Of a stretch of DNA of 64,000 nt, positions 32,387 to 43,262 are shown one piece after another; within the stretch, counting starts at the first letter, position 1, and the number at the start of each line of letters is the position of its first letter. The stretch covers positions 124,001 to 188,000 of the forward strand of contig CANTFL010001352.1 in the NCBI GenBank assembly GCA_947650285.1, written 5' to 3'. The stretch comes from Hyaloperonospora brassicae (lineage: Eukaryota; Oomycota; Peronosporomycetes; Peronosporales; Peronosporaceae). Under the pieces are notes generated by a model, which was not told the origin of the DNA, did not search any database, and saw only the letters and a list, made by a program, of their open reading frames with translations. A program made the position numbers and the translations under genes.

Positions 32387-35300
32387 CATCCATCAACAGC
32401 TGAGAGCGAGGCTCCCAGCTGTTCCAAGAGGGTGGATACCCCCGCCACTGGACGAGGTAGCTCGTCCTTAATCCTAAACCGTCACGGTGATTCAAGATAC
32501 GCTCCACTAGAAAGCGTTGATCACCGTGAACATCCATCAAAGAATGTGGTGGAGGAGGAAAGACCTCCTCCAGATGATTCGGCTCACCATCTCGACCCTT
32601 ACGAGATGGATCGCGCAATCGATGAATTGCGCGATGACTTCAAGCACGAGCGCGACCGGCGCTACGCTTTTACTGATACCGTGCGGAAGAAGAGCAAGGA
32701 TCACGAGGCTGATCGTGCGAGAGACCGCGCCGATTACGCCATAGCGCAGCTTCAGGTCAAGCGGGATGTCCGCTCCCTATTCGGCGAGCTGGCGACAGCT
32801 CGCGGGGAGATATCTTGGTTAAGTTCCGAGGTATCATATCTGCACGACCAGACGGATCGTCTGGAGCGCGAACGCAAGAACGTGATGGATTTTCTTGAAC
32901 GTGGGGGCTATCTTCATCAGAAGAAGAAGGCTCGTACTGACAGTACGGCCTGAGCCTCCCCACGTAAAACGTAGGATGCGTGCGCATCTTACGTGGCAAT
33001 TCGATCGCGTATGCATTGCCTTTGCGGTGCAACACTCGAAATGGCCCAATGTACTTCGGCAGTAGTTTACTACTGCCGACACTAGTGACTGCATGTCCAG
33101 GTAAGTTTACCGTAGACAGTAGAACTAGGTCGTTAACCTTAAATGAAAGAACATTTGCTCTTCCATTCTTGTCTGCGTTCCGTTTCTGACGGTCCACCGC
33201 ATTTGCGATGGCGTCCTGAACGAAACGGACCACCGCTTCTCGAGTCAGCAGGAAGTTCTCTTCTGACTCTTTGTTTTGGTATTCAGTGCGCTTCTTGCGC
33301 ACTGCTAAGAGATTGCTCTCTTCTTCAGCGAGGTTGTCTTCTTCCTCGCTGGCATAATCGTTGACGATGCTGAATATACCAGCATTGTCATCATCATCCG
33401 AGTCAGTAATAGCGTCGCCGCTATTATTGAGGTGATCTTCTTCATCGATGTCGACCTGATCGACATCGGCATCATACGTGACGACGTTAGCGTCGGCACG
33501 TGATGAGCAAGAGCCAAAACGGTTTTTGATCGAGCGAGTCCCTCCCTCCCTTATCCAAGAGTAACACTCTAGAAGGGCGGGCAGACGTGGATGGCGTAAA
33601 CCATTCACGTAAAACGGTGTGTGCTGCGTTGAAGCATGCTCCTAATTATTGATGGAGAATTCCACCATGGGTAGGAATTCGCTCCAACTCGGAAACGAGT
33701 GGACATATCCTCGAAGGATCTCTTCGAGGACACGGTTTGCACGTTCCGTCTGACCATCTGTTTTGGGATGGTCAGAAGTGGACATCTTCAATCGTGTTCC
33801 AAGAGAACGGAACACGGTTTGCCAAAATGCCACCGTGAACCGAGGGTCAGGGTCGGATACGAGTTCACGGGGCAACCCGTGTAGTCTAAAGACCGTGTCT
33901 AGAAAGACGCGAGCACAAGCTTGAGCCTTGACCGACTCAGGGACAGCAGCAAGATGGACCATCTTGCTGAATCGGTCAACGAACACAAGAATACCATTAT
34001 TCTTGTGAGCGTCTTCAGGAAAACCGAAGACGAAGTCCATTGAAACGGACTGCCAGCACTCTGTCAGAACAGGCAGAGGCTGCAATGGCGCACGGGATGA
34101 AGGACTAAGCTTCACCCGTTGACAAACCTCGCAAGCACGTATGTACTTGCGGACAAACTCATACTGGCGTGGCCAGTAAAAGTCACGACTTACCGTGAGG
34201 TAAGTCTTTTCTCTACCACGATTTCCGCCTGTTAGGGCATCATGACACTCATACATGATGCGTAAACGCAAATTATGATGAGCGGGTACGACGACACGAG
34301 GCGTGTCGTCGGCAACATCTGTATAGTACAGCAATCCGTTGCGTGTACTATACCGATCCGATGAGGATTGGTACAAAGCCGGTAAATCCCTCATGGACTT
34401 ACTGGATGGATTCAACAGATGATACATCAATCGCAGAAGATCCTTATCTTCCGTGGATGCCTTTCGTACGTCGTCAAGTAAACTTGGCGACGAGACACTG
34501 ACTGACAGTGTCGCAACAGTGGGCTTATCCTCACGGTTGAATTGTGCGTCCGGCCCGAAATCGGACCGGCGCGAAAGCGCATCAGCGACGACATTTAGTC
34601 GTCCTGGTTTATAATCCACGGACAAGTTGTACTCCGCGAAGAAAGACAGCCACCTCGCCATTCGTTGCGAGAGGTGTGGGCTGTCTACGGCCGTGCGTAA
34701 TGACGCATGGTCCGTGTAGACAACAAACGGTCTATCTCCCAAGAGATAGACGCGAAACTTAGCCAGTGCGTACTTCATGGCAAGGAATTCCTTGTCATGC
34801 TCTGAATAATTACGCTCAGCTGCTTGCAGATGACGCGACTGATAACAGATGACGCGCTCCACGCCATCTGCATCAAATTACATTAACGCACAGCCGATCG
34901 CAAAATCGCTGGCGTGACAGACCACATGAAATGGTCTGTCCTGATCTGCAATCGCCAAGATCGGCGACTGCATCAAGCTCCGCTTGATACCTTCAAAGGA
35001 ACGCTGACAGTCAGCGTTCCATGACCACTTGACATCTTTCTTGAGCAACCAAGAAAGATGTACCGTCATCTCGTCGTAGTTGCGCGAGTACTTGTTCAAT
35101 CACGTTGCTAGCCCAAGGAACTTCCTTAGTTCCTTGAAATCGACTGGCACTGGCCAGTCGGTGATCGCCTTGATCTTTTCGGGATCAGGGCGTACGCCGT
35201 GTTTACCCACGATGCACCCAAGAAGTGGTATTTCGCTAGCCGCAAATATACACTTCTTGAGGTTGGCGTACAACTTATGCTTGCGCATAAGTTGAAGAAC

Positions 35301-37355
35301 CTGACGAACGTGAGTTCTGTGAACTTCAACGTCCGTCTTCCCGTCCATATCCCGGATATGGACGAACACATCGTCGAAGTAACTCGGTGCGAAGTCCCGC
35401 ACCGGTCTCAACAGATTGGTGACACATCTGTTGAATGTTGCAGGTGCATTGCTCAGCCCCTGTGGCATAACTAGCCAATCCCACAGCATCCCGCTGGTGG
35501 TACTCACTGCCTTGAACGGGATGTCCCTTTCACGCATGAGGATCTGATAGAATCCATCCATCAGATCCATGGACGAGAATATCGTATTCTTAGACATACC
35601 ATCTATGATCACGTCCTTCCTCGGTATCGGCGTCTGAGCTGGTACCGTTGCAGCATTCAATTTGTTGAATGCGTGCACTATCCGCTATCCTCCTGTGGCC
35701 TTTCACACACAGAAGTTCGGAGATCTGTGAGGGGATGTTGATTCCCTCACATGGCCCGCTTCTAAGCGATCGGCAAAGAACTTGTCGATCGCTAGTACTT
35801 GTTCACGAGGCAGTGGCCACTGCTTCATGACGCAGTACTTCGAGCCCGGTCTGAGCTCGATCTCGTGTCGAGTGCCTTTGTCCTTAGGCAACTCGCAAGA
35901 TACGGATTCAGGGAGAACGTCCTTAAATTCGATCAAATCCTTATACAAAGGATTTGCCTGAAGTGACTCCCAGGATTGAGACGTGTATCGCTCAATCCGA
36001 GTCTATTCATCGAGGACACTTTCGTCCATCGATGAGCTGCTGAGAACCCGTTCGTTCTCAGCAAATACTGTTGCCGACCGAATATCGGCCACATACTCAT
36101 CCTCCGTGACGAGTATGCAGATCTTCTTGAATTTGCCACTACGCAGATCACGCAAGAACCGTTTCGGTTCTAGCGTTGGCAACTGAGTTATCTTCGAAGT
36201 TAACTTCGGAGGCACAATCAGATCAAGCGTATAAGCGCCTACGCTTGATCCGTCATTAACCAAGACGTTCAACGTCTCGGTTTCTTCCTGGGAACTTGCT
36301 TCCACAGGTTGCTGAGAGCCTGATCCCTCAGCAAGTGACTCTTGAGGAATTCCTTCCTCAAGTTCGTCGGGAATTACCCCCTCAACGTCTTCCGACTGTG
36401 GCTATGCAACTATAGTCAGGCACCGATCCTCTACGGTCGACTCTTCAGTCGACCTAGGATTTCCATGTTGCCCTTTGGAGGCAACAGGTTTATTACTTCT
36501 AAGATGCTACCCGCTAGGCATGCATCCATGTCCCGGTCCACTCAACTTCTTCGAGTGGTGGACCTTCGGCGCAGCCTGTACTTCTGTACAGCCGCCGGGA
36601 GCTTGATCCACAGTGTAGTGATCAACTACGCTGTGATCTTGTGCAGTCGTGCTAACGACCGTACCGCAAGTGAGGCCATCGCACTCACTCGCAGAACACC
36701 CACACGCTTGTGAACGCTCCAAGATGTTCAGCAGATGGCCATCTGATGAACAAGCGGCAGGCATCTTCACGGATCGATGCTGCCAGCTCACCCTTGGCTC
36801 GTACCTTCTGAGCCAAGGTAATCCCAGGATGACATCAAATTTGTCATCCAGATCCAGTACGATGAAGTCATCATAGTACTGTTCGCCCTCCAACGTGTAG
36901 TGGATTCCTACTACACGTTTCTCAATGATTATCGATGCGCCTGTTGCAAGGCGCACCGTCATCCTCGTGAGGGGAATGTCGCGCTCAACGAACTTGAGCC
37001 TACGACCCTCTAGTGACTGGCGACGAACAAAGTTGTTCGACGCCCCACAGTCTACTAGGGCACGAAGCGACAAATCATTTGTCGCTTCCAACTGCAAGGT
37101 GATGAGCGAAACGTCATCACCAGGTGCAGAGAGACACAATGATTGTGTATCTGGAGCAACTTTCGTCAAGAGATTTGCAAATTCTCTTGAGGTTGCTGGA
37201 TCAGTAGGGCGCTCCGCCCCTACTGACCCCGACCATTTTTTAATGGTCCGTCTCGCTGCTGCGGCTTCGCAACAGCTTGGACTCACGCTCATTGCCCTTC
37301 TTGGCGAATGGTCGTCCATTTCGCTCAGTACTGTTTGGTACTGGGCGTGGAGCAC
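32325..37355 (-). pseudogene. RLG-A pol with chromodomain (copy 2), multiple stops
   Basis: Mirror image of copy 1 pol with the same domain order and the same stops. Observed differences are few: HSLMDVHGD for HPLMDVHGD before the chromodomain, YQSSSDR for YRSSSDR, CHASDF for CHAIDF in RNase H (the Asp-bearing block reads CHASDFAIG here, closer to functional relatives), EETETLN for EVTETLN, and AAT for ACT beside the integrase stop. RT YFDD at 35370-35381. Non-functional. Confidence 0.88.
32432..32953 (+). other. In-frame coiled-coil extension of the antisense ORF (copy 2)
   Basis: Same frame as 31349-32386 after one TAA. 173 codons of charged coiled coil, with SKNVVEEE for SKDVVEEE and DDFKHE for DDLKHE relative to copy 1. 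It overlaps the chromodomain-coding part of pol on the other strand. Confidence 0.45.
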
Positions 37356-38367
37356 TACACTCGTATGCGCAGTGCCCTAACTTCTGACAGCGATTGCACC
37401 TCTACAATCGCTTGTTGTTTGAAGAGCGAGGTCTCTCGCTCTCAACATAGCAGAGTTCCATTGGTTCTGGACCTCCGATCTCTTGTCGTCTCGGTGGACG
37501 GTAAGAGTTTGAGCTAGCATGAGCCTGTCTCATGCTAAAGTCTTCCTGTTCCGCGACTGATATCGCATCTTCAAGCGTATTCATCTCAAGGCGGAACAGG
37601 TGGCTCCTGACGGGCCCGTCTGCGATCCCTTGCATGAACACCGTAATCATCGTGTGTTCATGAACTGGGTTAGCAGTTATACTACTCGCAAGGAGTCGCA
37701 TATGTTGGGCGTAAGCTTGAACATCTCGCTTACCATGCTTGAGTTTCAGGAGCTCTGAACGAGCCCTGAACTCAGCCCGTGGCGGCTCAAACGTTTGTCT
37801 GAGCCGGGACTTGAAGTCATCTAGCAACCTAAACACATTTGGGTCGCTACTCTCGAGCCCCAGGGACCAAGTTTTGGCACGTCCTGCCAAGTGCGTTTGA
37901 GCAAATGTGAGTTTCATTTGCTCATCTTCGACACGGCGTGCTTTCAAATCTCTTTCGATTTCGACGAACCACAATAACAGGGAGTCTTCGGGACTCCACT
38001 GTACTTGGAGATGTCAACCTTCATGACCTCGGGACAAATGTGTCGTCCCGCCCACAGCAGCATGGAATTGCTGCTGTCTCCACAGCTCTGTCTGTTGAGC
38101 ACCGAGCTCTCTCAACCGCTCGGCCTGTTGAGAGCCTTGCTGGTGAAGCAGGGCTACTTTTTACCTTTCGGCGACAAGTTCTTGTTGAATGAACTTGGCT
38201 ATAGCGGCATGATGTTGGTCTCTGTCTAGAGACTCCAACATGGCGCTAATGGCGAACTCGCCTACGGTGGAACTCATTCGTTCTACCGCACTCCATTCGA
38301 TGTCACTCACATTGGTAAACCCTTCACGCGTGGCGTGAAAGGCGTCTTCATCATCCAACATGTTCAT
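37201..38367 (-). pseudogene. RLG-A gag (copy 2), multiple stops
   Basis: Same broken gag as copy 1, with LRQTFEPP for LIQMFEPP and FMQGIADG for FMQWIADG; the copy 2 versions look ancestral (FMQGI is the usual form in related Gags). The stem-loop at the gag/protease junction is at 37201-37226. Confidence 0.83.
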
Positions 38368-38411
38368 GTTATATGTTGTGGTCCTTGGAAGGACTACAAA
38401 GTGCTACCAGG

Positions 38412-38802
38412 TGTAACGGGGCACACCCTTGCGTGAACTTAACGCAAGGGTTTCGGTGCCCCGACAGACGTACACAAGGCAAGCGAGGAAGCGTAGGTAG
38501 GGTAAAAGTAGAACTGGTATATTAATATAATTATGTCTTTAACCACTGTCGCTCTGTTTGACTTAACTTAATTATGCTAATATAACTGAGTGTATGGTGA
38601 CGTCTCGTCACCACTCATTGTGCGCGTCCTGCAGCGATTGGTGGGTTGATATCATCACGATATCAACCAATGAGCAGACCCTTTGGTCGCTTCACCAATA
38701 TTACCATTATCGGTGATATTGTTCAAAGAATATTCACTTAATATTCTTTGTTGTCACTTTATTTTAAAGTGACACTTCCACGTAACGGGCTGCCCCGTTA
38801 CA
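38412..38802 (-). repeat. RLG-A copy 2, 5' (outer) LTR, diverged
   Basis: 391 bp, TGTAACGGGG...CCCCGTTACA on the minus strand. It differs from the inner LTR in many places (for example ACCCTTTGGTCGCTTCACCA against ACGCTTTGGTCGACCCTTCA), far more than the internal domains differ between copies. It is inserted in a LINE reverse-transcriptase relic that ends exactly at 38803. Confidence 0.8.
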
Positions 38803-39350
38803 TTTAGCCTCGCGTAAAGAAGCCGGCGTAACGCCACATTCTGTCCATAGCGAGAAGTGCGCCGCTAAAATCGGAGCCATGGCATCCAAATTCTCTTGTA
38901 GAAGGTTGTGCCGAGTTCGTCTGGCCCAGTGGACTGTCTGTGTATATATTTTTGGGCAACAATACAACATCGTTTATGTCAAAAACGGCAACGACATCAT
39001 CATCGTGAAAGGGCGAAGGCTAAGGCATCGTGGAGCGAGCGAGAAAGGTCGTAATGACAATTAAATTCGAGGTCGGCGCAGGTTCACGGCCGCTAATCTT
39101 CCTTCAAAATACCCTCCAGCTACGTGGATCGATTTGGGCTTAAGGCACTTTTCTCCGAGCTTGATAACACTATTATCTCTGTGTCATCACGCTCTGTGGA
39201 CAGCCCCTTGAACCCAAACCGATCGAGATTGTTGGCGCATATTTTTGTTGACACCCGCGCAAAAAACCGCGGCGTAATTCCTCTCAGAAATTGGGTATGT
39301 CGGTATATCAGTTGTTCATGTTGCGCCGTTGCCACCGTCTCCAACACCCC
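38803..39350 (-). pseudogene. LINE reverse-transcriptase fragment
   Basis: The minus strand reads GPDELGTTFYK in one frame and ENLDAMAPILAAHFSLWTEC, GVTPASLREAK in the next: the PDG...FY and TPASF.EA.I boxes of L1-like LINEs, also found in the LINE at 13.7-14.0 kb. Upstream, ITPRFFARVSTKICANN resembles the linker before the reverse transcriptase. The fragment is cut off by the RLG-A copy 2 LTR. The continuation (IQCLKK...LN.DYK) is not found on the other side at 30.8 kb, so the LINE target was rearranged or deleted. Confidence 0.6.
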
Positions 39351-40026
39351 GCTACGCGGGAGCGAAATGACACTATTGACCTAGGAGCACTATAACAACC
39401 GATCAGGACTGGATCCAGGCAATCTTCAAGTCTGCAATCTTTTCGATGTCTTTATGTCATTATTCGGCGTACGCGTATTATATTTTTTATAATGACTTGC
39501 GCAAGTTTGCTTTCCACACGTCCTGCCACTGGGACAGATTCGTGGCAGCCGCGATGTCGCTTACGGGTATGAAAGATATAAACTTAATATAATGGAGATC
39601 TTGCGCGGCGCAGCAAGGATGAGTGCATCCGCAAAGGAGCGGGCCGCAGCAATAATGGTGTACACACGTCTAGTTTTCCGCAACTTAACCAGAGATCGCG
39701 GTTTTGAAATCCTTAAGCTGATGCCGTGGTGGTTCCAACTGATTCCAGGAATCGAGGTGCTGACAGCGCGAATCAAGTTGTCAATTCTATCACTAACTAC
39801 CACCGATCTAATCGAGACGTTGCACGGATCCCTTCCGATAATTATAGGTGTAGGTGTCGTTCCGCGCATGAAAATCGAAAAGAGTAAGCTCCGCGACTAA
39901 CAACTTTATCTTGTCCTCACAGGCATTGACTAGTTCCTTAGTACCAGTTAAATCAAGTATGGACGGTGAGTCATGGCGAGAGACCTGAAAAAACGTGCAA
40001 CCGGTCTAGAAACTGAATAGGTGTAC
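39351..40026. other. Eroded repeat sequence, possibly more LINE
   Basis: Two opposed ORFs of about 100 codons (39561-39869 minus, 39592-39900 plus) overlap completely. The minus one could be an eroded LINE linker (WNHHGISLRISKPRSLVKL) but no diagnostic motif is visible. Nothing else supported. Confidence 0.4.
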
Positions 40027-40235
40027 TGTAACGGGGTAGCCCGTTACATGATTTTGCCATTAAGGAGAAAATAGCAATACAGAATATTATGTTGAATATT
40101 CTTTTGGCAAGATAACCAAGCATAGTGATATTGTTGAGATGACCGAATGGTCTACTGATTGGTTGATATCGTGATAATATCAACCCATTAATCGCTGCTA
40201 GACGCGCGCAATGGGTGTTGAGTAGACGTCATCAT

Positions 40236-41454
40236 GTGGTGAAGTGGTGATCACAATTTTCTTGTGATCCCGACTCTCCACTCGCGCCCGGACGACGGAC
40301 TAACGGAAGGGGTTCCCGATTCCGTGTTCTGTATGTTCTTGCTCACCTTGTGTACCCGTCGGTGGGGCGGGTCGCGCTCGTCTTGGTGAACTTGAGCTGA
40401 AGCTGAAATTGACCGTCTGGTGGATATGTGTTGATCGGATGGAAATGCTTCACCCGATCAAACGTAGGTGCAAATCGCGTGGAAATTCTTTACTCGATTG
40501 CTTGTAACTTGGGCGATCTTCCAGTGTCGCCTTTTCCAGTGGTGATGCTTGATACGCGAGCCTTCTGACCACTTGAGCCGTCTAGCGATCTTGAATATGA
40601 ATCGTAGGGTTCATTGCGTCGTATCGCAGTTAAGAGAGGGGGTGCGAATTGAATTTCCTCCTGGCCAAACAATCCAAGGGCGAAGTTCGCTGAGACGTGG
40701 GTGATTCTCTATTCAGCGGGAGGCCAAAGATCCTGCTCGGGAGAAGTCGACGCGTGTCTTTCGTTGCAAATTCAGTTCTGTTTAATGTCAACCAACCAAG
40801 TCCAAAACCCTTAAGTGTGCCTATCTGTTCGCTAGGTCTGCTGTTTCGTGTCGCCTGTATATGTCATTCACCTCTTGCACCATGTAGTCCACAGCAGATA
40901 ACCCATAGTGGTTCGCCCCAGACCGGATCGCAGAGTACCGGATCACAGAGTACCGGATCGCAGAGTACCGGATCTCAGAGTACCGCATTGCCCCATACCG
41001 GATCTCAGAGTACCGGATCGCAGAGTCCCGGATCGCGGTATGTGATTCACACCAATTACAAGATCCACATCAATTAGGTGATCCATGCCAATTATATGTC
41101 CCCACCAATGACGTATCCGGTGGATCGCGGGGTGGCGAATCGCGGTATGTCATCCACGCCGGGTACATGATCCACTCTCCCAGCTTGCTTCAATGTTCAC
41201 CTACATCCCATTGGTTCTATTGATCCAGTACTCCACTTGACTTTTACCCCTTGAATGATCCAATTCTTGTACCTCGGTGATCCAAAGCTTCGATAGCAGA
41301 TCGCGACTCGGTCAATCGTCGATCCTTGACTATACTCCTTGATCGTTAGATAGATCCATTCGAATAACTTTAACAGTCATTTTCGGTCACTCACTCGTCT
41401 GATTCCATCCTGTGTCCCAACGCCACGGTTAAATCTCGTGGTCAATTTACCACA
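40236..41454. mobile_element. Nested 1.2-kb non-autonomous insertion with minisatellite
   Basis: Inserted in the copy 3 LTR and flanked by ATCAT on both sides (40231-40235 and 41455-41459). Ends are imperfect inverted repeats: GTGGTGAAGTGG at the left and the complement of TCAATTTACCAC (GTGGTAAATTGA) at the right, 9 of 12 matching. No coding capacity. The middle holds a 15-bp minisatellite and many GATCCA words. A truncated second copy (about 42305-42560) lies 850 bp away, so this is a repeat family and not a unique insert. Class unknown, probably a MITE-like DNA transposon. Confidence 0.55.
40922..41040. repeat. 15-bp minisatellite, eight units
   Basis: ACCGGATCGCAGAGT repeated about eight times with G/A/T variation at the ninth base and one very diverged unit (ACCGCATTGCCCCAT). 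It lies inside the nested insertion. Not a CRISPR array, as there are no spacers. Confidence 0.85.
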
Positions 41455-41741
41455 ATCATACGTTTAGTTAAATTAATACACTTAAGCCAGGACAAACATA
41501 GACGGCAAGAGGGATAGGACTTAGGTATATCAAATAACAGTTTTACTTTTTCCTACAACTAATGCCTTGTCTTAGTTGATTATCTTCCGCTGTATAGTGT
41601 TAGATTTTAGCAGGGAACTGATCTTCACTGTTATCAGTAAAAGTTTACTCCATAATGGCAGTCCAACAGGTATTTTGTTTAATTCCCCGTTAGAACTGGT
41701 AGCACTTCGTAGTCCGTCCAAGGACCACAATCGCATCGACC

Positions 41742-43250
41742 GACATGGACATGTTGTATGAGGTATAAGGCGACGATTTCATGGATCTCGTGAAATTTAC
41801 TTATATCTGGTCGATGTCGGATGGATTGATATCGATCGAATGAGTTCGACCGTTGGCAAAATAGCTATCTGGGTCATGCTATCCTCAAGGTATAGAGACC
41901 AGCAGCATTCCGCCATCATCAAGTTCTTGCAGCGCGAACTTGATGAGTCACAAGCGCAGATGAACTTGTTGCGAGATCAAGATAATTAGCGGACTGAAAC
42001 ACTGAGATAGCAACTGTCTCAGTCCGCAGAGTCGACGCGTGAGCGTCGACGAGACTCGCTTAAGCTAGAGATCTCCAAGCATCGGGGAGTCGAGGAAGAC
42101 TCCCTAATGAGATGGTTTGACGAATTCGACGGTTCCATCGATGCCCGTAGCATCGACGATGAGCAAATGCAAGTTGCATTTGCTCAGTGTCACTGGGCAG
42201 GAGACGCCAAGAACTGGGCTTTAAACCTCAAGTTGCACGACCCAACATTGCTTGAGTCTAAGAAATCTTCAAGACCTTATTCCATGTGCATATATCTTCC
42301 ACTGTAGTTGTCGATCCAGTAATTTAAATGATTTCCACCTCTCGAGTGATCCGGTCCTTGTAACTTGGTAACCCAAGCCGTTTATCGCGGATCTTGATCG
42401 GTCAATCGTCGATCCTTGACTATACTCCTTCATGACCGTTAGGTAGATCCATCTGTATAACTTTAACGGTCATTTTCCTTCAATCAGTCGTTTGATTCCA
42501 CCAATCGTGCTAATGGGCCCATCTCCGAGAGCGTTCCACCAGTCAAATTGATCTCGCACTCAATGCGTCGAGCGCGACCCACACTTTCCATCTACACTTT
42601 CTTTCGAGATGATTAGTCGAATTCGATGGTGCCATCGAGGCCCGTCACATCGACGATGAGCGAATGTAAGTCGCATTGGAACAGTCGTACTTGGCAGTAG
42701 ACACCAAGAACTGGTCCCTAAATCTTGAATTGCACGACCCAACCGTGTTTGGATCGTTTTACATCTTCAAGACCCTGCTCAGCGAAACATTTGAGCTGCA
42801 AGGGTGGAGTTCAGGACTCTATCTGAACTCCTTAAGATCAAACAGTGTAAGCATAGGTTTCACGCTTACGCCCGACATGTGCGCTACCTTGCAAGTTGCA
42901 TGGTAGTGAACCCTGTGAGTGAATTGAAGTTGATCACAATATTGATTCAAGGGATTTTCGACGACCCCGTCATATCCATCTGTTTTGAAAAGAGCTTAAG
43001 ACGCTCTCAGAAGAAATCTACGCTGCGGAGCAGGATGAATTAAGTGTGAGACAGCCCCACACTACGCTAGCCCCACATCGTCCACAGTGACTACCAGCCG
43101 TCGTAGGTCCATAGCCAATGGACCTCTGTGATGTCGAGGGCGAATAGCTTCGCCCTGCGAACGACAAGCGACTGGAGAGATACCATCGCTGACACAAGCT
43201 GGGACACTACGCATACCTTCGTTTAGGGTCTCACGGTGCTGAGAGTAGCA
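41742..43250 (+). pseudogene. Copy 3 gag relic, partly duplicated
   Basis: Gag peptide appears twice: 42107-42290 (MRWFDEFDGSIDARSIDDEQ) and again from 42608 (FDGAIEARHIDDERM, then LNLELHDPTVFGSF). Between the two lies the truncated copy of the nested repeat (42305-42560). The two segments are diverged from each other, so they come from different insertions joined by recombination. Downstream pieces (SELLKIKQCKHRFHAYARH) match the RLG-A Gag block. All frames are broken. Confidence 0.65.
42305..42560. repeat. Truncated second copy of the nested repeat
   Basis: Shares GTCAATCGTCGATCCTTGAC and the following TATACTCCTT, plus AACTTTAACGGTCATTTTC with its partner at 41310-41390. Lacks the minisatellite and left end. 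Confidence 0.65.
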
Positions 43251-43262
43251 ACCGTCCACCAG

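Larger units (their letters stand above)
30829..38802 (-). mobile_element. Ty3/gypsy retrotransposon RLG-A, copy 2 (dead, inverted, mosaic)
   Basis: Internal domain essentially identical to copy 1 (roughly a dozen to twenty substitutions over 7.2 kb, no indel except one G in the polypurine tract), including all pol stops. Its two LTRs (30829-31218 and 38412-38802) differ clearly from each other, and flanks GTTCC and TTTAG do not form a target duplication. So the internal part is shared with copy 1 but the outer LTR belongs to an older insertion: a mosaic made by gene conversion or an inverted duplication with breakpoints inside the LTRs. Confidence 0.9.
40027..41694 (+). repeat. Copy 3 5' LTR, split by a nested insertion
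   Basis: LTR halves 40027-40235 and 41455-41694 together give about 445 bp, ending CCCCGTTAGA. TGTAACGGGG with loop TAG and CCCGTTACA starts it, the same terminal hairpin as RLG-A. Confidence 0.75.

Noticed and set aside
40922..41040. Possible CRISPR array
   Set aside because: Units are contiguous without spacers and the genome is eukaryotic.
40697..41077. ORF with GSQST repeats
   Set aside because: Produced by the 15-bp minisatellite in a non-coding insertion; no ATG at its start and no context of a gene.
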